Assembly: GCA_050946935.1 (NCBI GenBank)
Contig: JBMNVR010000005.1
Location: 1-64,000, forward strand
Length of the DNA: 64,000 bases
Reading direction: 5' to 3'
Source: UQRS01 sp050946935
GTDB lineage: Bacteria > Bacillota > Clostridia > Oscillospirales > Acutalibacteraceae
Below, in pieces: positions 33,463 to 42,464 of this stretch (within the stretch, counting starts at the first letter, position 1; each line of letters begins with the position of its first letter). Both the position numbers and the translations under genes were made by a program. The notes beneath the pieces were generated by a model, which was given only the letters and a program-made list of their open reading frames with translations, ran no database searches and was not told the origin of the DNA.

Positions 33463-34773
33463 TTAGATCGTTTCCTTCCGTCGGAAGGCGGCGACGAAAA
33501 AGCCATCGGTATCCTGCAAGCCCGTCAGGGTCAGGCAGCCGTCCGCCGTTGCCGACTCCACCCCGGGGAGGGAGACGGGAACCGCCTCAAACGCCGGATG
33601 GGCGGCCAAAAACCGTGCGGCCACCCGCTGATTCTCGCTCCGGCGCAGGGTACAGGTGGAATAGACCAGTCTGCCGCCCGGCCGGACGGCGGCCGACCCG
33701 CTCTCTAAAATCGAGAGCTGCAAAGCCGGCAAGCCCTTGAGGCTGTCGGGGTCTTTATATTTAATCTCCGGCTTGCGGCGGATGATGCCGAAGCCCGAGC
33801 AGGGTACGTCGCAAAGCACCCGGTCGAATCCGCCCTCCGGCGGACCGGACGCCGCGTCGTGCTGCCGCGTTTCGATGCAGGAGAGGCCGAGACGGTCGCG
33901 CCCCGCTTCAATCAGGCGGCAGCGATGGGCGTGCAGGTCGCAGGCAAGCACCTCGCCCTGATTCTGCATCCGCAGCGCGGCAGCAAAGCTCTTTCCGCCC
34001 GGCGCGGCGCACAGGTCGAGCAGCCGCTCGCCCGGGCGGGGATCCAGCGCTTCTACACAAAGCTGGGAAGCGAGATCCTCCACATAAAACAGCCCCTCCT
34101 GAAACAGGCGGCTACCTTGCAGATCGCCCGGCCGGTCCAGCCGCAGCGCATCAGGCAGCAGGGTGGGAGAGGCCGTCCGCCCCTCCCGCTCCAGCGCGGC
34201 GGACAGCTCGCCGGCCGTCGTCCGCAGGGTGTTGACCCGCAAATAAACCGGCGGCGGGGCAAGGCTGGCCCGCAGAAAAGCGGAGGTCGCCTCCGCCCCG
34301 TAATCGGATGAAAGATTCTCCACCAGCCAAAGCGGCGCCGAGCATTCAAGGGAGAGGCGCTCCCGCTCCGGCAGGCCGTCGAAGCGTAGGCGCGAAACTT
34401 TCTCTGCCGACAGGCGACGGAGAACAGCATTGGCAAAACCGGCAGCGGACGGCTGCTCTTTTTTCAGCAGGGCGACCGTCTCGTTCACGGCGGCCGAATC
34501 CGGCACGCGGTCCATATACAGAATCTGATATGCCCCCAGCCGCAGCGCCGTACGCACCCTGGGCGACGGCCTCCGCCTGTCGGACAGCGCGTCCAAAAGA
34601 TAGTCCAGCGTCAGGCGCCGCTCCAGCACGCCGTAGACGCAAGCCGAAGCAAAGGCGGCGTCGGCGGCTGACAGCCCGGCTGTTTTCAGCGCAGCGTCCA
34701 GGACCAGATTGGAGTAGCCCTCCCCCTCCTCCATACGGCGCAGGACGGCAAAGGCCGTTTGCCGCGCGTTCAT
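33463..34773 (-). CDS. rsmB: 16S rRNA (cytosine-967 C5) methyltransferase RsmB
   Basis: 436 residues. An N-terminal NusB-like RNA-binding domain (about 1-135) is followed by the methyltransferase. SAM binding is in LDLCAAPGGKSF; the catalytic Cys residues are in DVPCSGFGIIRRKPEIKY and STCTL. The start overlaps the stop of the zinc-peptidase gene by 4 bases (ATGA). Confidence 0.95.
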   Translation of the reverse strand: MNARQTAFAVLRRMEEGEGYSNLVLDAALKTAGLSAADAAFASACVYGVLERRLTLDYLLDALSDRRRPSPRVRTALRLGAYQILYMDRVPDSAAVNETVALLKKEQPSAAGFANAVLRRLSAEKVSRLRFDGLPERERLSLECSAPLWLVENLSSDYGAEATSAFLRASLAPPPVYLRVNTLRTTAGELSAALEREGRTASPTLLPDALRLDRPGDLQGSRLFQEGLFYVEDLASQLCVEALDPRPGERLLDLCAAPGGKSFAAALRMQNQGEVLACDLHAHRCRLIEAGRDRLGLSCIETRQHDAASGPPEGGFDRVLCDVPCSGFGIIRRKPEIKYKDPDSLKGLPALQLSILESGSAAVRPGGRLVYSTCTLRRSENQRVAARFLAAHPAFEAVPVSLPGVESATADGCLTLTGLQDTDGFFVAAFRRKETI

Positions 34774-35474
34774 CGTCTCCGGCCGTTTCCGGCAAAGCGA
34801 ATGACATAATACAGCAGGGTCATAAAAGATTGCAGCATAGCGGCGACATAGGTCATGGCCGCCGCGCGCAGCACCGCGGCCGCACCCTGCTGCTCCCGCT
34901 CGTCCAGCATACCCGATTCCCGGATCGCGGCGATCGCGCGCCGGCTGGCGTTAAACTCGACCGGCAGGGTGACAAGCTGAAAGAAAAACGCGAAGGAGAA
35001 CAGGATCAGCCCGGCCCAGATCAGCCCCTCAAAGTTCAGCAGCGCACCGACGATCAGCAAAAGGATGCCGATCGACGGCCCATAGCTGGACAGCGGAATA
35101 ATCGCGCTGCGCAGCTTTAAAGGGGAATACCCCTGCGCGTGCTGGAGGGCGTGCCCCGCCTCATGCGCGGCGATGCCGACGGCGGCGATGGTGTTGGCGG
35201 CGTATACCCCCTCTGACAGACGGATGGTCTTTGACCGGGGATCGTAGTGATCGGTCAGCTTTCCCCGAACCGAGGTAATCGAAATATCCGACACACCGCC
35301 GCTTTGCAGCACCAGCTCGGCCGCGTCGCGTCCGGTCAGGCCGCGGGCGTTGGCGATTTTTGCATATTTGGAATAGCTGGATTTGACCCCGATCTGCGCC
35401 GCGGCCATAATCACGAAGGAGACCAGCACCAGCCCGATATACAACGGGTCAAAATAATAGTATCCGAATGGCAT
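34770..35474 (-). CDS. Membrane zinc metallopeptidase, YugP family
   Basis: 234 residues with four membrane helices and the zinc motif HEAGHALQH in a HExxH context (about 118-126). The family start is FGYYYFDPLYIGLVLVSFVIM. Its substrate is unknown. It sits between fmt and rsmB, a position seen in other Clostridia. ATG 35474 is used; AGGAGG is 13 bases upstream, slightly far. Confidence 0.9.
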   Translation of the reverse strand: MPFGYYYFDPLYIGLVLVSFVIMAAAQIGVKSSYSKYAKIANARGLTGRDAAELVLQSGGVSDISITSVRGKLTDHYDPRSKTIRLSEGVYAANTIAAVGIAAHEAGHALQHAQGYSPLKLRSAIIPLSSYGPSIGILLLIVGALLNFEGLIWAGLILFSFAFFFQLVTLPVEFNASRRAIAAIRESGMLDEREQQGAAAVLRAAAMTYVAAMLQSFMTLLYYVIRFAGNGRRR

Positions 35475-35537
35475 GGCTTTTAAAAAACCTCCTGTCCGCT
35501 GAAGCAGCGTGTTTACGACAAACAAAAATCCAAACGA

Positions 35538-36458
35538 TCAGCCCAGCCGCGCGCCGTCCGCTGACCGGCTGCCCTTCAGAAAATCGGCAGCCGTCATGCG
35601 TTTTTTTCCCTCCGGCTGGAGTTCCAAAAGCTCGAGAGAGCCATCCCCGCAGCCGACCAGCAGCCGACCGCCGGAGACGGTCAGCCGTCCGACCTCTCCC
35701 ACCTGATCCACCACCCGGGCCGAGAGGACGCGCAGCCGGCGCCCATCTAAAAACGTATAGGTTCCCGGCCAGGGACAGAACCCGCGGATCAGGTCGTGCA
35801 GCACACCCGCCGGCCTGGAAAAATCCAGCAGCCCCATCTCTTTTTTAATAATCGGGGCATAGGTGACCCCCTCCTCCGGCTGGGGACGGGCATGCAGCCG
35901 CCCGGCCTCCAGTCCGGCAAGGGTGGAGCAAAGCAGCTTCGCCCCGAGGGCGGAGAGGCGGTCGTGCAGTTCCTCGGCCGTTTCCTCCTCCCCGATGGGA
36001 AGGGCGGCCGTTTCATAAATATCCCCCGTGTCCATGCCGACATCCATTTGCATGGTGGTCACGCCGCTCTCCCGGTCGCCGGAAACAATGGCCCACTGAA
36101 TCGGAGAGGCCCCCCGATGCCGCGGCAAAAGGGAAGCGTGAACGTTCAGGCAGCCGTAGCGGGGAAGGGTCAAAATCTCTCCCGGGAGGATTTTGCCATA
36201 TGCCACAACCACGATAATGTCAGGCGCGAGGGATCGCAGCACTTCCAGCGCCGTACCGTCGCGCACGCCGGCCGGCTGATAAACCGGAAGGCCAAGCTCC
36301 TCCGCCCGGCGCTTGACCGGCGGTGGGGTCAGGGCGTAGCCCCTCCCCTTCGGCTTATCCGGCTGAGTGAAAACGCCGACGACTGTGTGCCCGGCCGCGA
36401 GCAGTGCATCCAGGCAGGGCAGCGCAAATTCCGGCGTTCCCATAAAAACAGCCTTCAT
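35538..36458 (-). CDS. fmt: Methionyl-tRNA formyltransferase
   Basis: 306 residues. The motifs are VFMGTPEFALP at the start, NVHASLLPRHRGASPIQWAI with the catalytic Asn and His, and MDVGMDTGD. The C-terminal OB fold (about 205-300) binds the tRNA. It formylates initiator Met-tRNA using 10-formyl-tetrahydrofolate. It lies next to def, which removes the formyl group. Confidence 0.96.
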   Translation of the reverse strand: MKAVFMGTPEFALPCLDALLAAGHTVVGVFTQPDKPKGRGYALTPPPVKRRAEELGLPVYQPAGVRDGTALEVLRSLAPDIIVVVAYGKILPGEILTLPRYGCLNVHASLLPRHRGASPIQWAIVSGDRESGVTTMQMDVGMDTGDIYETAALPIGEEETAEELHDRLSALGAKLLCSTLAGLEAGRLHARPQPEEGVTYAPIIKKEMGLLDFSRPAGVLHDLIRGFCPWPGTYTFLDGRRLRVLSARVVDQVGEVGRLTVSGGRLLVGCGDGSLELLELQPEGKKRMTAADFLKGSRSADGARLG

Positions 36459-36541
36459 ACTACCATTCTCCCCCTTTTTTTAACAAATCATACCGTCCGC
36501 CGCAATGTGTATTGCAGTCCGCGCGGTCGGTCTGTAATATT

Positions 36542-36994
36542 TTATTCCTCAACATACTCCAGCACATGGCTGCGGAACAAAACCCCGTCAAGATGGTCGA
36601 TCTCATGGCAGAGGGCGCGGGCCAGCAGATCCTCCCCTTCGACCGAAAACGGCTTTCCGTTCCGGTCGAGCGCCTCAACCGTTACCCGGTAGGGCCGGCT
36701 GGTAATCCCGTACACCCCGGGGCAGGAGAGGCAGCCCTCTGCCTCCTGCTGTTCGCCCTCGGCCGCGACGACCTTGGGGTTGATCAGCTCCAATATGCCG
36801 TCGCCAACATCAATGATTACGGCACGGCGCAGAATACCCACCTGCGGCGCGGCCAGTCCCACGCCGTCGGCGGTATGCATGGTTTCGGCCATATCGTCCA
36901 ACAACTGCCAGAGCCGCCCGTCAAACTTTTCCACCGGACGGCAGACCTTGGTAAGACAAGGGTCTCCCTCTTTTACAATTTCTCTGATCGCCAT
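36542..36994 (-). CDS. def: Peptide deformylase
   Basis: 150 residues with all three metal-site motifs: GVGLAAPQVG (about 44-53), EGCLSCPG (Cys ligand) and HEIDHLDG (two His ligands and Glu). It removes N-formyl groups from nascent proteins. It lies upstream of fmt by 83 bases. Confidence 0.96.
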   Translation of the reverse strand: MAIREIVKEGDPCLTKVCRPVEKFDGRLWQLLDDMAETMHTADGVGLAAPQVGILRRAVIIDVGDGILELINPKVVAAEGEQQEAEGCLSCPGVYGITSRPYRVTVEALDRNGKPFSVEGEDLLARALCHEIDHLDGVLFRSHVLEYVEE

Positions 36995-37081
36995 AATTTC
37001 CTCCGTTTTGGCGCCCTCCCGGGCGGCCGGAACTATATTCTCAGTTTATCCGATCTTTCCCTCTGATATGTTAAGAATTCG

Positions 37082-39535
37082 TTACAACATCCCCTCGGGA
37101 TTGATATCAGCGAAAACAGTCGCTTTTTTTCCCGCCGACGTTTTGCTGTAGGCAACCAGCGCCTCCCCCAGCATGCGGCGGAAATCTGCGTTGTTCTTAC
37201 ACTTCAAAAGCATACGGTACCGGTACTTTCCGCTGACCTTGGGCACCCCGGCGGGAGATGGACCCAGCACAATCAGCCGCACCGCGGCGTATTTGCCCGA
37301 GACGGCCGACCGGATCAGTCCCAGCATGACGTCCGCGCCGGCCGCCGCGTCCTCCCGCGCGACGGCGACAAAGCCGAGTTGGCAGAGGTCGCAGTAGGGC
37401 GGATAGATCATCATCTTCCTGCACAAAATCTCCTGCTCGTAAAAGGCGTCGTAGTCCTGCTCCTTCGCCAGCAGAATTACCGAACTTTCGGGATGGACGG
37501 TCTGAATGACCGCCATACCCTTCTCTTCTCCCCTGCCCGAGCGGCCGACCACCTGCGTCAGCAGGGAGAAGGCCCGCTCAAAGCTGCGGTAATCGTCGCT
37601 GTACATCGCCCCGTCGGCATTCAACACCCCGACCAGCGTCACCGCCGGGAAATTCAGGCCCTTCGCCACCATCTGGGTGCCCAGCATGATGTCGTATTCT
37701 CCCGCAGCAAAGGCGGTCAGCTTCTCATCATACGAATAGCGGGACATGGTGCTGTCGGCGTCCATGCGCAAAATCCGCGCCTCAGGGAACAGGGCGCACA
37801 GCTCCTCCTCCGCCCGCTGGGTTCCGACGCCGGAGTACCGCACATGCTCGTCCCCGCATTCGGGACAGACGGTGGTGAATTCCTCCGAATAGCCGCAGTA
37901 ATGGCACATCAGCCGTCGGTTGGCCGAATGATAGGTCATCGAGATGCTGCAGTTCGGACAGGTCATCACATGCCCGCAAGCCCGGCAGGACACAAAAGTA
38001 TTATGTCCCCGCCGGTTGAGCAGCAATATAGCCTGCTGCTTTTTTTGCAGCGTAGCGCGCAGCTTTTCCTCTAAAAAAGTGCTGACCGCACCGGTGTTGC
38101 CGCCCAGCAGCTCGTTTCGCATATCGACCGTCGCCACCTCGGGCAGAAGGGCGGGACCATACCGCTTCTCCAGCCGGAAGAGGGCGTACCGACCGCTTTT
38201 GGCGGCGCTGAAGGTTTCGACCGACGGCGTGGCAGAGGCCAAAACCAGCAACCCCTTATGCCGCGCTGCGCGGAACCTGGCGACCTCCCGCGCATGGAAG
38301 CGGGGGTTGGCCTCAGACTTATAGGTGTGCTCCTGCTCCTCGTCCATGATGATGAGGCCGAGATCCTCAAACGGCGCGAACACCGCCGACCGGGTGCCGA
38401 TGGCGATTTTTGCGTCGCCGTTTTTGACCCGCTTCCACTCGTCCATTCGCTGTCCGAGCGACATGGCGCTGTGAAAAACAGCGACCCCCCTGCCGTAGCG
38501 GCGGTGGAATATCTCAAGCGTCTGCGGCGTCAGGGAGATTTCGGGCACCATGACGATGACCCCCCGCCCCTCGGCCGCAACGCGGTCGACCATTTTTAAA
38601 AAAACCTGGGTTTTCCCGCTCCCGGTCACGCCGTACAGCAGGGAGACCCCGCCCGTTCCGGCATCGTACTTTTCGCACAGGCCGGCAAAGGCCCGCTCCT
38701 GCTCGTCGGTAAGGCGAATTTCCTCCGCCCCGCCCTCCGGCAAATCGCGGTAGGGATTGCGGTACACCTCGTTTTCAAAATAGGCGCAGACGCCTTTTTT
38801 GACCAGCGCGGATATCACGGCCGGTGTCACGCCGGTGAAATAACACAGCTCCTTGACGCTGGCCGTCCCGACCTCACACAAAAGGTCGGCGACCGATCGC
38901 TGCTTTGGGGATAGCTTGATATTCTCCAGTTCCTCAGCCAAAAGGGTGAGACGCACCATCCGGACGGTCGCATCGCCCATGCGGCGGACAGCCTCATCCT
39001 CCCGCACGAGGATTCCGTCGCGGCAGAGGTCATCGAGCAGGCGGCTTTCCTCCGGCAGGCCGAGGATCGAAAGCAGCCGGTCCCGGCCGACCGCCGCGCC
39101 GCTTTGGTAGAGATATTCGGCCGCCTGCTTCGCCACGCCGGAGAGGGCGGCTATCTGCACCTCGTCCACGCTGCCGTCTATCCGGTAGGAGGCGATGATC
39201 CGCAGATTGATTCCGGCCGGCAGCATGAGCCGCAGCGCGTCGAAATAGGTGCAGAATACATGCTCCCGCAAATACCCGGCCAAAGCCAGCATCTCCTCCG
39301 ACAAAAGAGGTTCCTTATCCAGCACGGCCGAAACCGGCTTGATCTTTTCATACTCGCTCGTGTCGGTGACCCGCATAATCATGCCCTGCCGTTTGCGATT
39401 GCCCCTGCCAAATGCGACCAGTACGCGGCAGCCTGCTTCCCCCCCCAGATCGGCGGGGAGAAGGTAGGAATACAGCTTATCATAAAAATAGGTGGTCCCC
39501 TCGACGGCGACGGCCGCAACTCTGGCAGGTGTCAC
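37082..39535 (-). CDS. priA: Primosomal helicase PriA
   Basis: About 817 residues. A 3'-DNA-binding N-terminus precedes a DEAH-type helicase with Walker A GVTGSGKTQ and box II DEEQEH. A zinc region with four CxxC pairs (CRACGH, CPNCS, CHYCG, CPECG) follows, then the second helicase lobe with QVVGRSGRGE. It restarts stalled forks and loads the replicative helicase. Of the candidate starts, GTG 39535 has the best spacing from AGGAG; ATG 39544 directly abuts that site. Confidence 0.94.
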   Translation of the reverse strand: MTPARVAAVAVEGTTYFYDKLYSYLLPADLGGEAGCRVLVAFGRGNRKRQGMIMRVTDTSEYEKIKPVSAVLDKEPLLSEEMLALAGYLREHVFCTYFDALRLMLPAGINLRIIASYRIDGSVDEVQIAALSGVAKQAAEYLYQSGAAVGRDRLLSILGLPEESRLLDDLCRDGILVREDEAVRRMGDATVRMVRLTLLAEELENIKLSPKQRSVADLLCEVGTASVKELCYFTGVTPAVISALVKKGVCAYFENEVYRNPYRDLPEGGAEEIRLTDEQERAFAGLCEKYDAGTGGVSLLYGVTGSGKTQVFLKMVDRVAAEGRGVIVMVPEISLTPQTLEIFHRRYGRGVAVFHSAMSLGQRMDEWKRVKNGDAKIAIGTRSAVFAPFEDLGLIIMDEEQEHTYKSEANPRFHAREVARFRAARHKGLLVLASATPSVETFSAAKSGRYALFRLEKRYGPALLPEVATVDMRNELLGGNTGAVSTFLEEKLRATLQKKQQAILLLNRRGHNTFVSCRACGHVMTCPNCSISMTYHSANRRLMCHYCGYSEEFTTVCPECGDEHVRYSGVGTQRAEEELCALFPEARILRMDADSTMSRYSYDEKLTAFAAGEYDIMLGTQMVAKGLNFPAVTLVGVLNADGAMYSDDYRSFERAFSLLTQVVGRSGRGEEKGMAVIQTVHPESSVILLAKEQDYDAFYEQEILCRKMMIYPPYCDLCQLGFVAVAREDAAAGADVMLGLIRSAVSGKYAAVRLIVLGPSPAGVPKVSGKYRYRMLLKCKNNADFRRMLGEALVAYSKTSAGKKATVFADINPEGML

Positions 39536-39577
39536 ACACAACATCTCCTAAAAAGCCCTGTGCCGGAAAGCAAAGGC

Positions 39578-39814
39578 TTATTCCGCATCCGCCGGGTCCT
39601 CGGACGGCTGCTCTTCTTCCTCCGGCTCGGGGAAAATTCCCTTGCGCTCGTTGTTGATCTGATCGATGGCAAGGCTCACCGGCTTTTCGATCAGAATATC
39701 TCCGGTTTCCTCCGCGTCCTCGGCGATATGCCGGGCACGAGCCGCCACGTCAAGCACCAGCGCGTACCGGCTCTCATAATTTTCAATCAGCTCACCAATT
39801 GCAGGATTCAACAT
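39578..39814 (-). CDS. rpoZ: RNA polymerase omega subunit
   Basis: 78 residues. It matches the short Firmicutes omega form: NPAIGELIENYESRYALVLDVAARAR, then EKPVSLAIDQINNERKGI, and an acidic tail. It helps assemble RNA polymerase. It overlaps the end of gmk by 23 bases. In Bacillus coaBC follows rpoZ; here priA does. Confidence 0.93.
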   Translation of the reverse strand: MLNPAIGELIENYESRYALVLDVAARARHIAEDAEETGDILIEKPVSLAIDQINNERKGIFPEPEEEEQPSEDPADAE

Positions 39815-40415
39815 CTTTCAGCACCTCATCAATCAAATATTTTCTGCGGCTGCAGCGTGCCCGTTCCCCGATCAGAATCGAGGAGAGTTCGCCCACCGCT
39901 TCGGTCAAGTCGTCGTTGACGACGATGTAATCATATGCGCCCGCTTCGGCAATCTCAGCCACGGCGGCCTTCAACCGGCCGGCAACCACCTCGGCGCTCT
40001 CGGTTCCGCGGCCGGACAGCCGCTGCCGCAGCACGGAGAAGGAGGGAGGCATGATAAAAACCGAAACCGCCTGCGGCATCAATTTCCGCACCGATCTGGC
40101 TCCGTTGACGTCAATCTCCAGAATCATGTCCCTTCCGGCGGCAAGGCAGGCGTCCACCGGCGCTTTCGGCGTGCCGTAGTAATTGCCCATATACTCATTA
40201 TGCTCTAAAAATGCGCCTTCGTCCAAGCCTCGCCGGAACTCTTCCCGCGAGATAAAATGGTACTTTTGCCCTTCTTCTTCACCCGGGCGCATGGCCCGCG
40301 TGACCGAGGAGATGGACAGCGCCACCTCCGGATGGCGGGCGAACAACCCAGCCAGCAAGGTATCTTTGCCTGAGCCGGATGGCCCCGATACAATAAACAG
40401 CGTTCCCTCAGGCAT
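39792..40415 (-). CDS. gmk: Guanylate kinase
   Basis: 207 residues. The P-loop is SGPSGSGKDTLL. The GMP-binding part has SVTRAMRPGEEEGQKYHF, FLEHNEYMGNYYGTP and ILEIDVNGARSV. It converts GMP to GDP using ATP. The P-loop has Asp where many homologues have Ser or Thr before the final Thr (GKDT), as in several Clostridia. It overlaps remA by 8 bases. Confidence 0.95.
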   Translation of the reverse strand: MPEGTLFIVSGPSGSGKDTLLAGLFARHPEVALSISSVTRAMRPGEEEGQKYHFISREEFRRGLDEGAFLEHNEYMGNYYGTPKAPVDACLAAGRDMILEIDVNGARSVRKLMPQAVSVFIMPPSFSVLRQRLSGRGTESAEVVAGRLKAAVAEIAEAGAYDYIVVNDDLTEAVGELSSILIGERARCSRRKYLIDEVLKDVESCNW

Positions 40416-40668
40416 GGCTTTCCTCCTCTTCCTCTTCGCCGCCGAGCTTGGCGGCGACTGTCTCCGACTGCAGATAGGTTAGAATCACATGCTCACTGTC
40501 GGTGATGATGACGGCGCGGGTCCGTCGCCCCTGGGTCGCATCAATCAGCATGCCCCGTTCCTTTGCGACCTGGATCAGACGCTTGATCGGCGCCGAGTCG
40601 GGGCTGACAATGGCGACCAGCCGGTCGCTCGAAACCATATTGCCAAAGCCAATGTTAATCAGTTTCAC
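40408..40668 (-). CDS. remA: RemA-like DNA-binding regulator (DUF370)
   Basis: 86 residues with the conserved core NIGFGNMVSSDRLVAIVSPDSAPIKRLI and ATQGRRTRAVIITDS (the basic DNA-binding patch), then an acidic tail. In Bacillus subtilis RemA activates biofilm matrix genes as a ring-forming DNA-binding protein. Its position between yicC and gmk is conserved throughout Firmicutes. Confidence 0.93.
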   Translation of the reverse strand: MKLINIGFGNMVSSDRLVAIVSPDSAPIKRLIQVAKERGMLIDATQGRRTRAVIITDSEHVILTYLQSETVAAKLGGEEEEEESHA

Positions 40669-40683
40669 GATCGTTCTGCCCCC

Positions 40684-41562
40684 TTATTCGATATTCTGAA
40701 CCTGCTCGCGTATTTTTTCGATCGTGGATTTAATCTCCACCACCCGCCGGGTGATCTCGACATCCTGCGCCTTGGAGCCGATGGTGTTGGCCTCCCGGTT
40801 CATCTCCTGCACCAGGAAGTCAAGCTTACGGCCGGCCGGTTCCCCGCTTTGGAGCAGGTCGTTCATCTGCGCAATATGGCTGCGCAGACGAACCGTTTCC
40901 TCCGCCACGGCAACCTTATCGGCGAAAATGGCCGTCTCGGTCAGCAGGCGCTGCTCATCCACCTGAGCGTCCTCCAGCAGCTCGCGGATTTTCTGCTCGA
41001 TCCGCTCGCGGTAGGTGCGCACCGTCTCGGGCGAGCGTTCCTCAATAAATCCGACCAAAGAGAGAATCTCCTCCCCTCTCCGGCGGCAATCGGCGGCCAG
41101 CCGTTCTCCCTCGGCCGCGCGCATGGCAAGAAATGTATCGGCCGCGTCCGACGCGGCGGCGGCAGCCACCGACCAGAGCGCCTCCTCATCCACCTCGGCC
41201 TTGCGGACGGCAAAGAGATCGCCGTACCGCGCTACAGTCGAGACCGAGATATCGTCAGCAAGGCCATACACCTCCCCCAGCCGGCGGAGCGCGCCAACAT
41301 AGGCGGCAGCCAGAGGCCCGTTGATCTCAACCTCCACCCCGTCGGGGGCAAGCGACTCAACCGTTACAAACAGGTCGACCTTCCCCCGCGAGAGCCGGCC
41401 GGCAAAAAAGGCCTTCAGCCGCTCCTCCAAAAAGGCGTAGCTGCGCGGAATGCGCGCCGAAAACTCAAAATAGCGATGATTGACCGACTTGACCTCCACC
41501 GTGACGGCGAAGCGGTCGTCGGCCGCCTGGCCGCGGCCATAGCCGGTCATGCTGCTTACCAT
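40684..41562 (-). CDS. yicC: YicC family endoribonuclease
   Basis: 292 residues: VSSMTGYGRGQA at the start, EVKSVNHRYFEFSARIPR (about 25), and the C-terminal GRKLDFLVQEMNREANTIGSKAQD, all family hallmarks. YicC proteins are RNA-cleaving enzymes studied mainly in E. coli. ATG 41562 follows GGGAGG at good spacing. It is the first gene of the long housekeeping series, with the promoter at 41627-41656. Confidence 0.94.
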   Translation of the reverse strand: MVSSMTGYGRGQAADDRFAVTVEVKSVNHRYFEFSARIPRSYAFLEERLKAFFAGRLSRGKVDLFVTVESLAPDGVEVEINGPLAAAYVGALRRLGEVYGLADDISVSTVARYGDLFAVRKAEVDEEALWSVAAAAASDAADTFLAMRAAEGERLAADCRRRGEEILSLVGFIEERSPETVRTYRERIEQKIRELLEDAQVDEQRLLTETAIFADKVAVAEETVRLRSHIAQMNDLLQSGEPAGRKLDFLVQEMNREANTIGSKAQDVEITRRVVEIKSTIEKIREQVQNIE

Positions 41563-41626
41563 ATGCAAAACCTCCCAAAGGCGAACTCATGCAAAGGACG
41601 TTAACGCCTGCTAAAATGCAGTATTT

Positions 41627-41656
41627 ATGATAACAAAGTCCGCTCCGGCTTGTCAA
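41627..41656 (-). promoter_or_regulatory. Promoter of the yicC housekeeping series
   Basis: Minus strand: TTGACA (41656-41651), 18-base spacer, TATCAT (41632-41627), about 65 bases before the yicC start. Confidence 0.75.
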
Positions 41657-41820
41657 CGAAGGAGCAAAAATTGTAACTGTTTTGTAACTCGCCCGCTTTT
41701 CCCGCGGGAGCAACAGTCCAAAAAAGGCGCGGTATTCGGTTTAATTTTTTCTTTCGGCATCATAAAGTCCGATTTATCGTACATATACTGTGTTAAGATG
41801 AACGCAGTCGGAAAGGAGAA

Positions 41821-41913
41821 ATGAAACCCCATCCCCTTCTCCCGTTGATCGGGACAAGCCATCTGGCCTCGGCGGGAATGTGTGTACAGGAATTTTTTTC
41901 AAAAAGGGGTTGA
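41821..41913 (+). CDS. Possible 30-residue peptide upstream of the small membrane protein
   Basis: ATG 41821 lies two bases after AAAGGAG, which is close for a ribosome site, and reads 30 codons to a TGA that forms part of the TTGACA -35 box of the next promoter. The peptide (MKPHPLLPLIGTSHLASAG...) has no recognised family. Support is only the ribosome site and the stop placement; it may be chance. Confidence 0.2.
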   Translation: MKPHPLLPLIGTSHLASAGMCVQEFFSKRG

Positions 41914-41938
41914 CAAATCCGGGCCGCCGAACTATAAT
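41910..41938 (+). promoter_or_regulatory. Perfect consensus promoter of the small membrane protein
   Basis: TTGACA (41910-41915), 17-base spacer, TATAAT (41933-41938). Transcription would start about 40 bases before the ATG at 41984. It is the only plus-strand promoter in the window with both hexamers perfect. Confidence 0.85.
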
Positions 41939-41983
41939 AATAGCGAAAAGAACAAATGTTCGTTTCACGGGAGGTAATGTACA

Positions 41984-42196
41984 ATGTCAGGAAATTTCAT
42001 TTTTGCCAGCGTTTTCGAAATCATCGTCGCCGCCTTCATTATCTGGGGCGTTTTTCATGAGGAATCCCTCGCCGCGTGGGAGGATCGTCTCTTCACCCGG
42101 ATCAAACGGATCGTCCGTTCCCTCCGCCGCAGACGGCGCGACCGCCGGTATTGCGCCGCCGAGCACCGCGGCCCCCGGCGGCGGCTGGCCTCCTGA
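41984..42196 (+). CDS. Small single-pass membrane protein with Arg-rich tail
   Basis: 70 residues. A hydrophobic N-terminal helix (about 3-23: FIFASVFEIIVAAFIIWGVF) leads to a short amphipathic linker (HEESLAAWEDRLFTRIKRIV) and a strongly basic tail with more than fifteen Arg/Lys. GGGAGGT precedes the ATG at good distance, and the promoter is perfect, so the gene is well supported although unrecognised. The tail would face the cytoplasm and could contact RNA, DNA or acidic lipids. A very strong hairpin follows at 42331-42375. Confidence 0.75.
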   Translation: MSGNFIFASVFEIIVAAFIIWGVFHEESLAAWEDRLFTRIKRIVRSLRRRRRDRRYCAAEHRGPRRRLAS

Positions 42197-42330
42197 GTCG
42201 GTTGGGCGCCTTCCTCATCTCAAAGATCGCCGCAGCCGGGTTGTTCCGAAAAAACGGAACTCCTGCCGCGGCTGCGGTTTTTGGCCACCGCCTGGTATGC
42301 TTTCCAAATTTCTTTTTCCATATCCCCAAA

Positions 42331-42376
42331 AAAACAAAGGAGGGAAGGAATTTTCATTCCTTCCCTCCTTTGTTTT
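42331..42376. terminator. Bidirectional terminator with 21-bp perfect stem
   Basis: The 21-base arm at 42331-42351, beginning AAAACAAAGGAGGG, pairs perfectly with the arm ending CCCTCCTTTGTTTT; the loop is 4 bases, with T-runs on both strands. It lies between the small-protein gene and the convergent apbE. Confidence 0.9.
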
Positions 42377-42464
42377 TCATTGCCGTGTCTCCATTCATTA
42401 TGATGGTTTGCAAAAACGTTCCCCTGTCTTTAGCGGTCAGACGACGCCGGTTCAAGGGCGGCCG

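Larger units (their letters stand above)
41563..41983. other. Divergent intergenic region of yicC and the small membrane protein
   Basis: Holds the yicC promoter (minus), the 41910 promoter (plus) and, between them, two tiny overlapping ORFs. One is at 41801-41827 (8 codons); the other is at 41821-41913 and is listed separately. Otherwise nothing recognisable. Confidence 0.5.
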
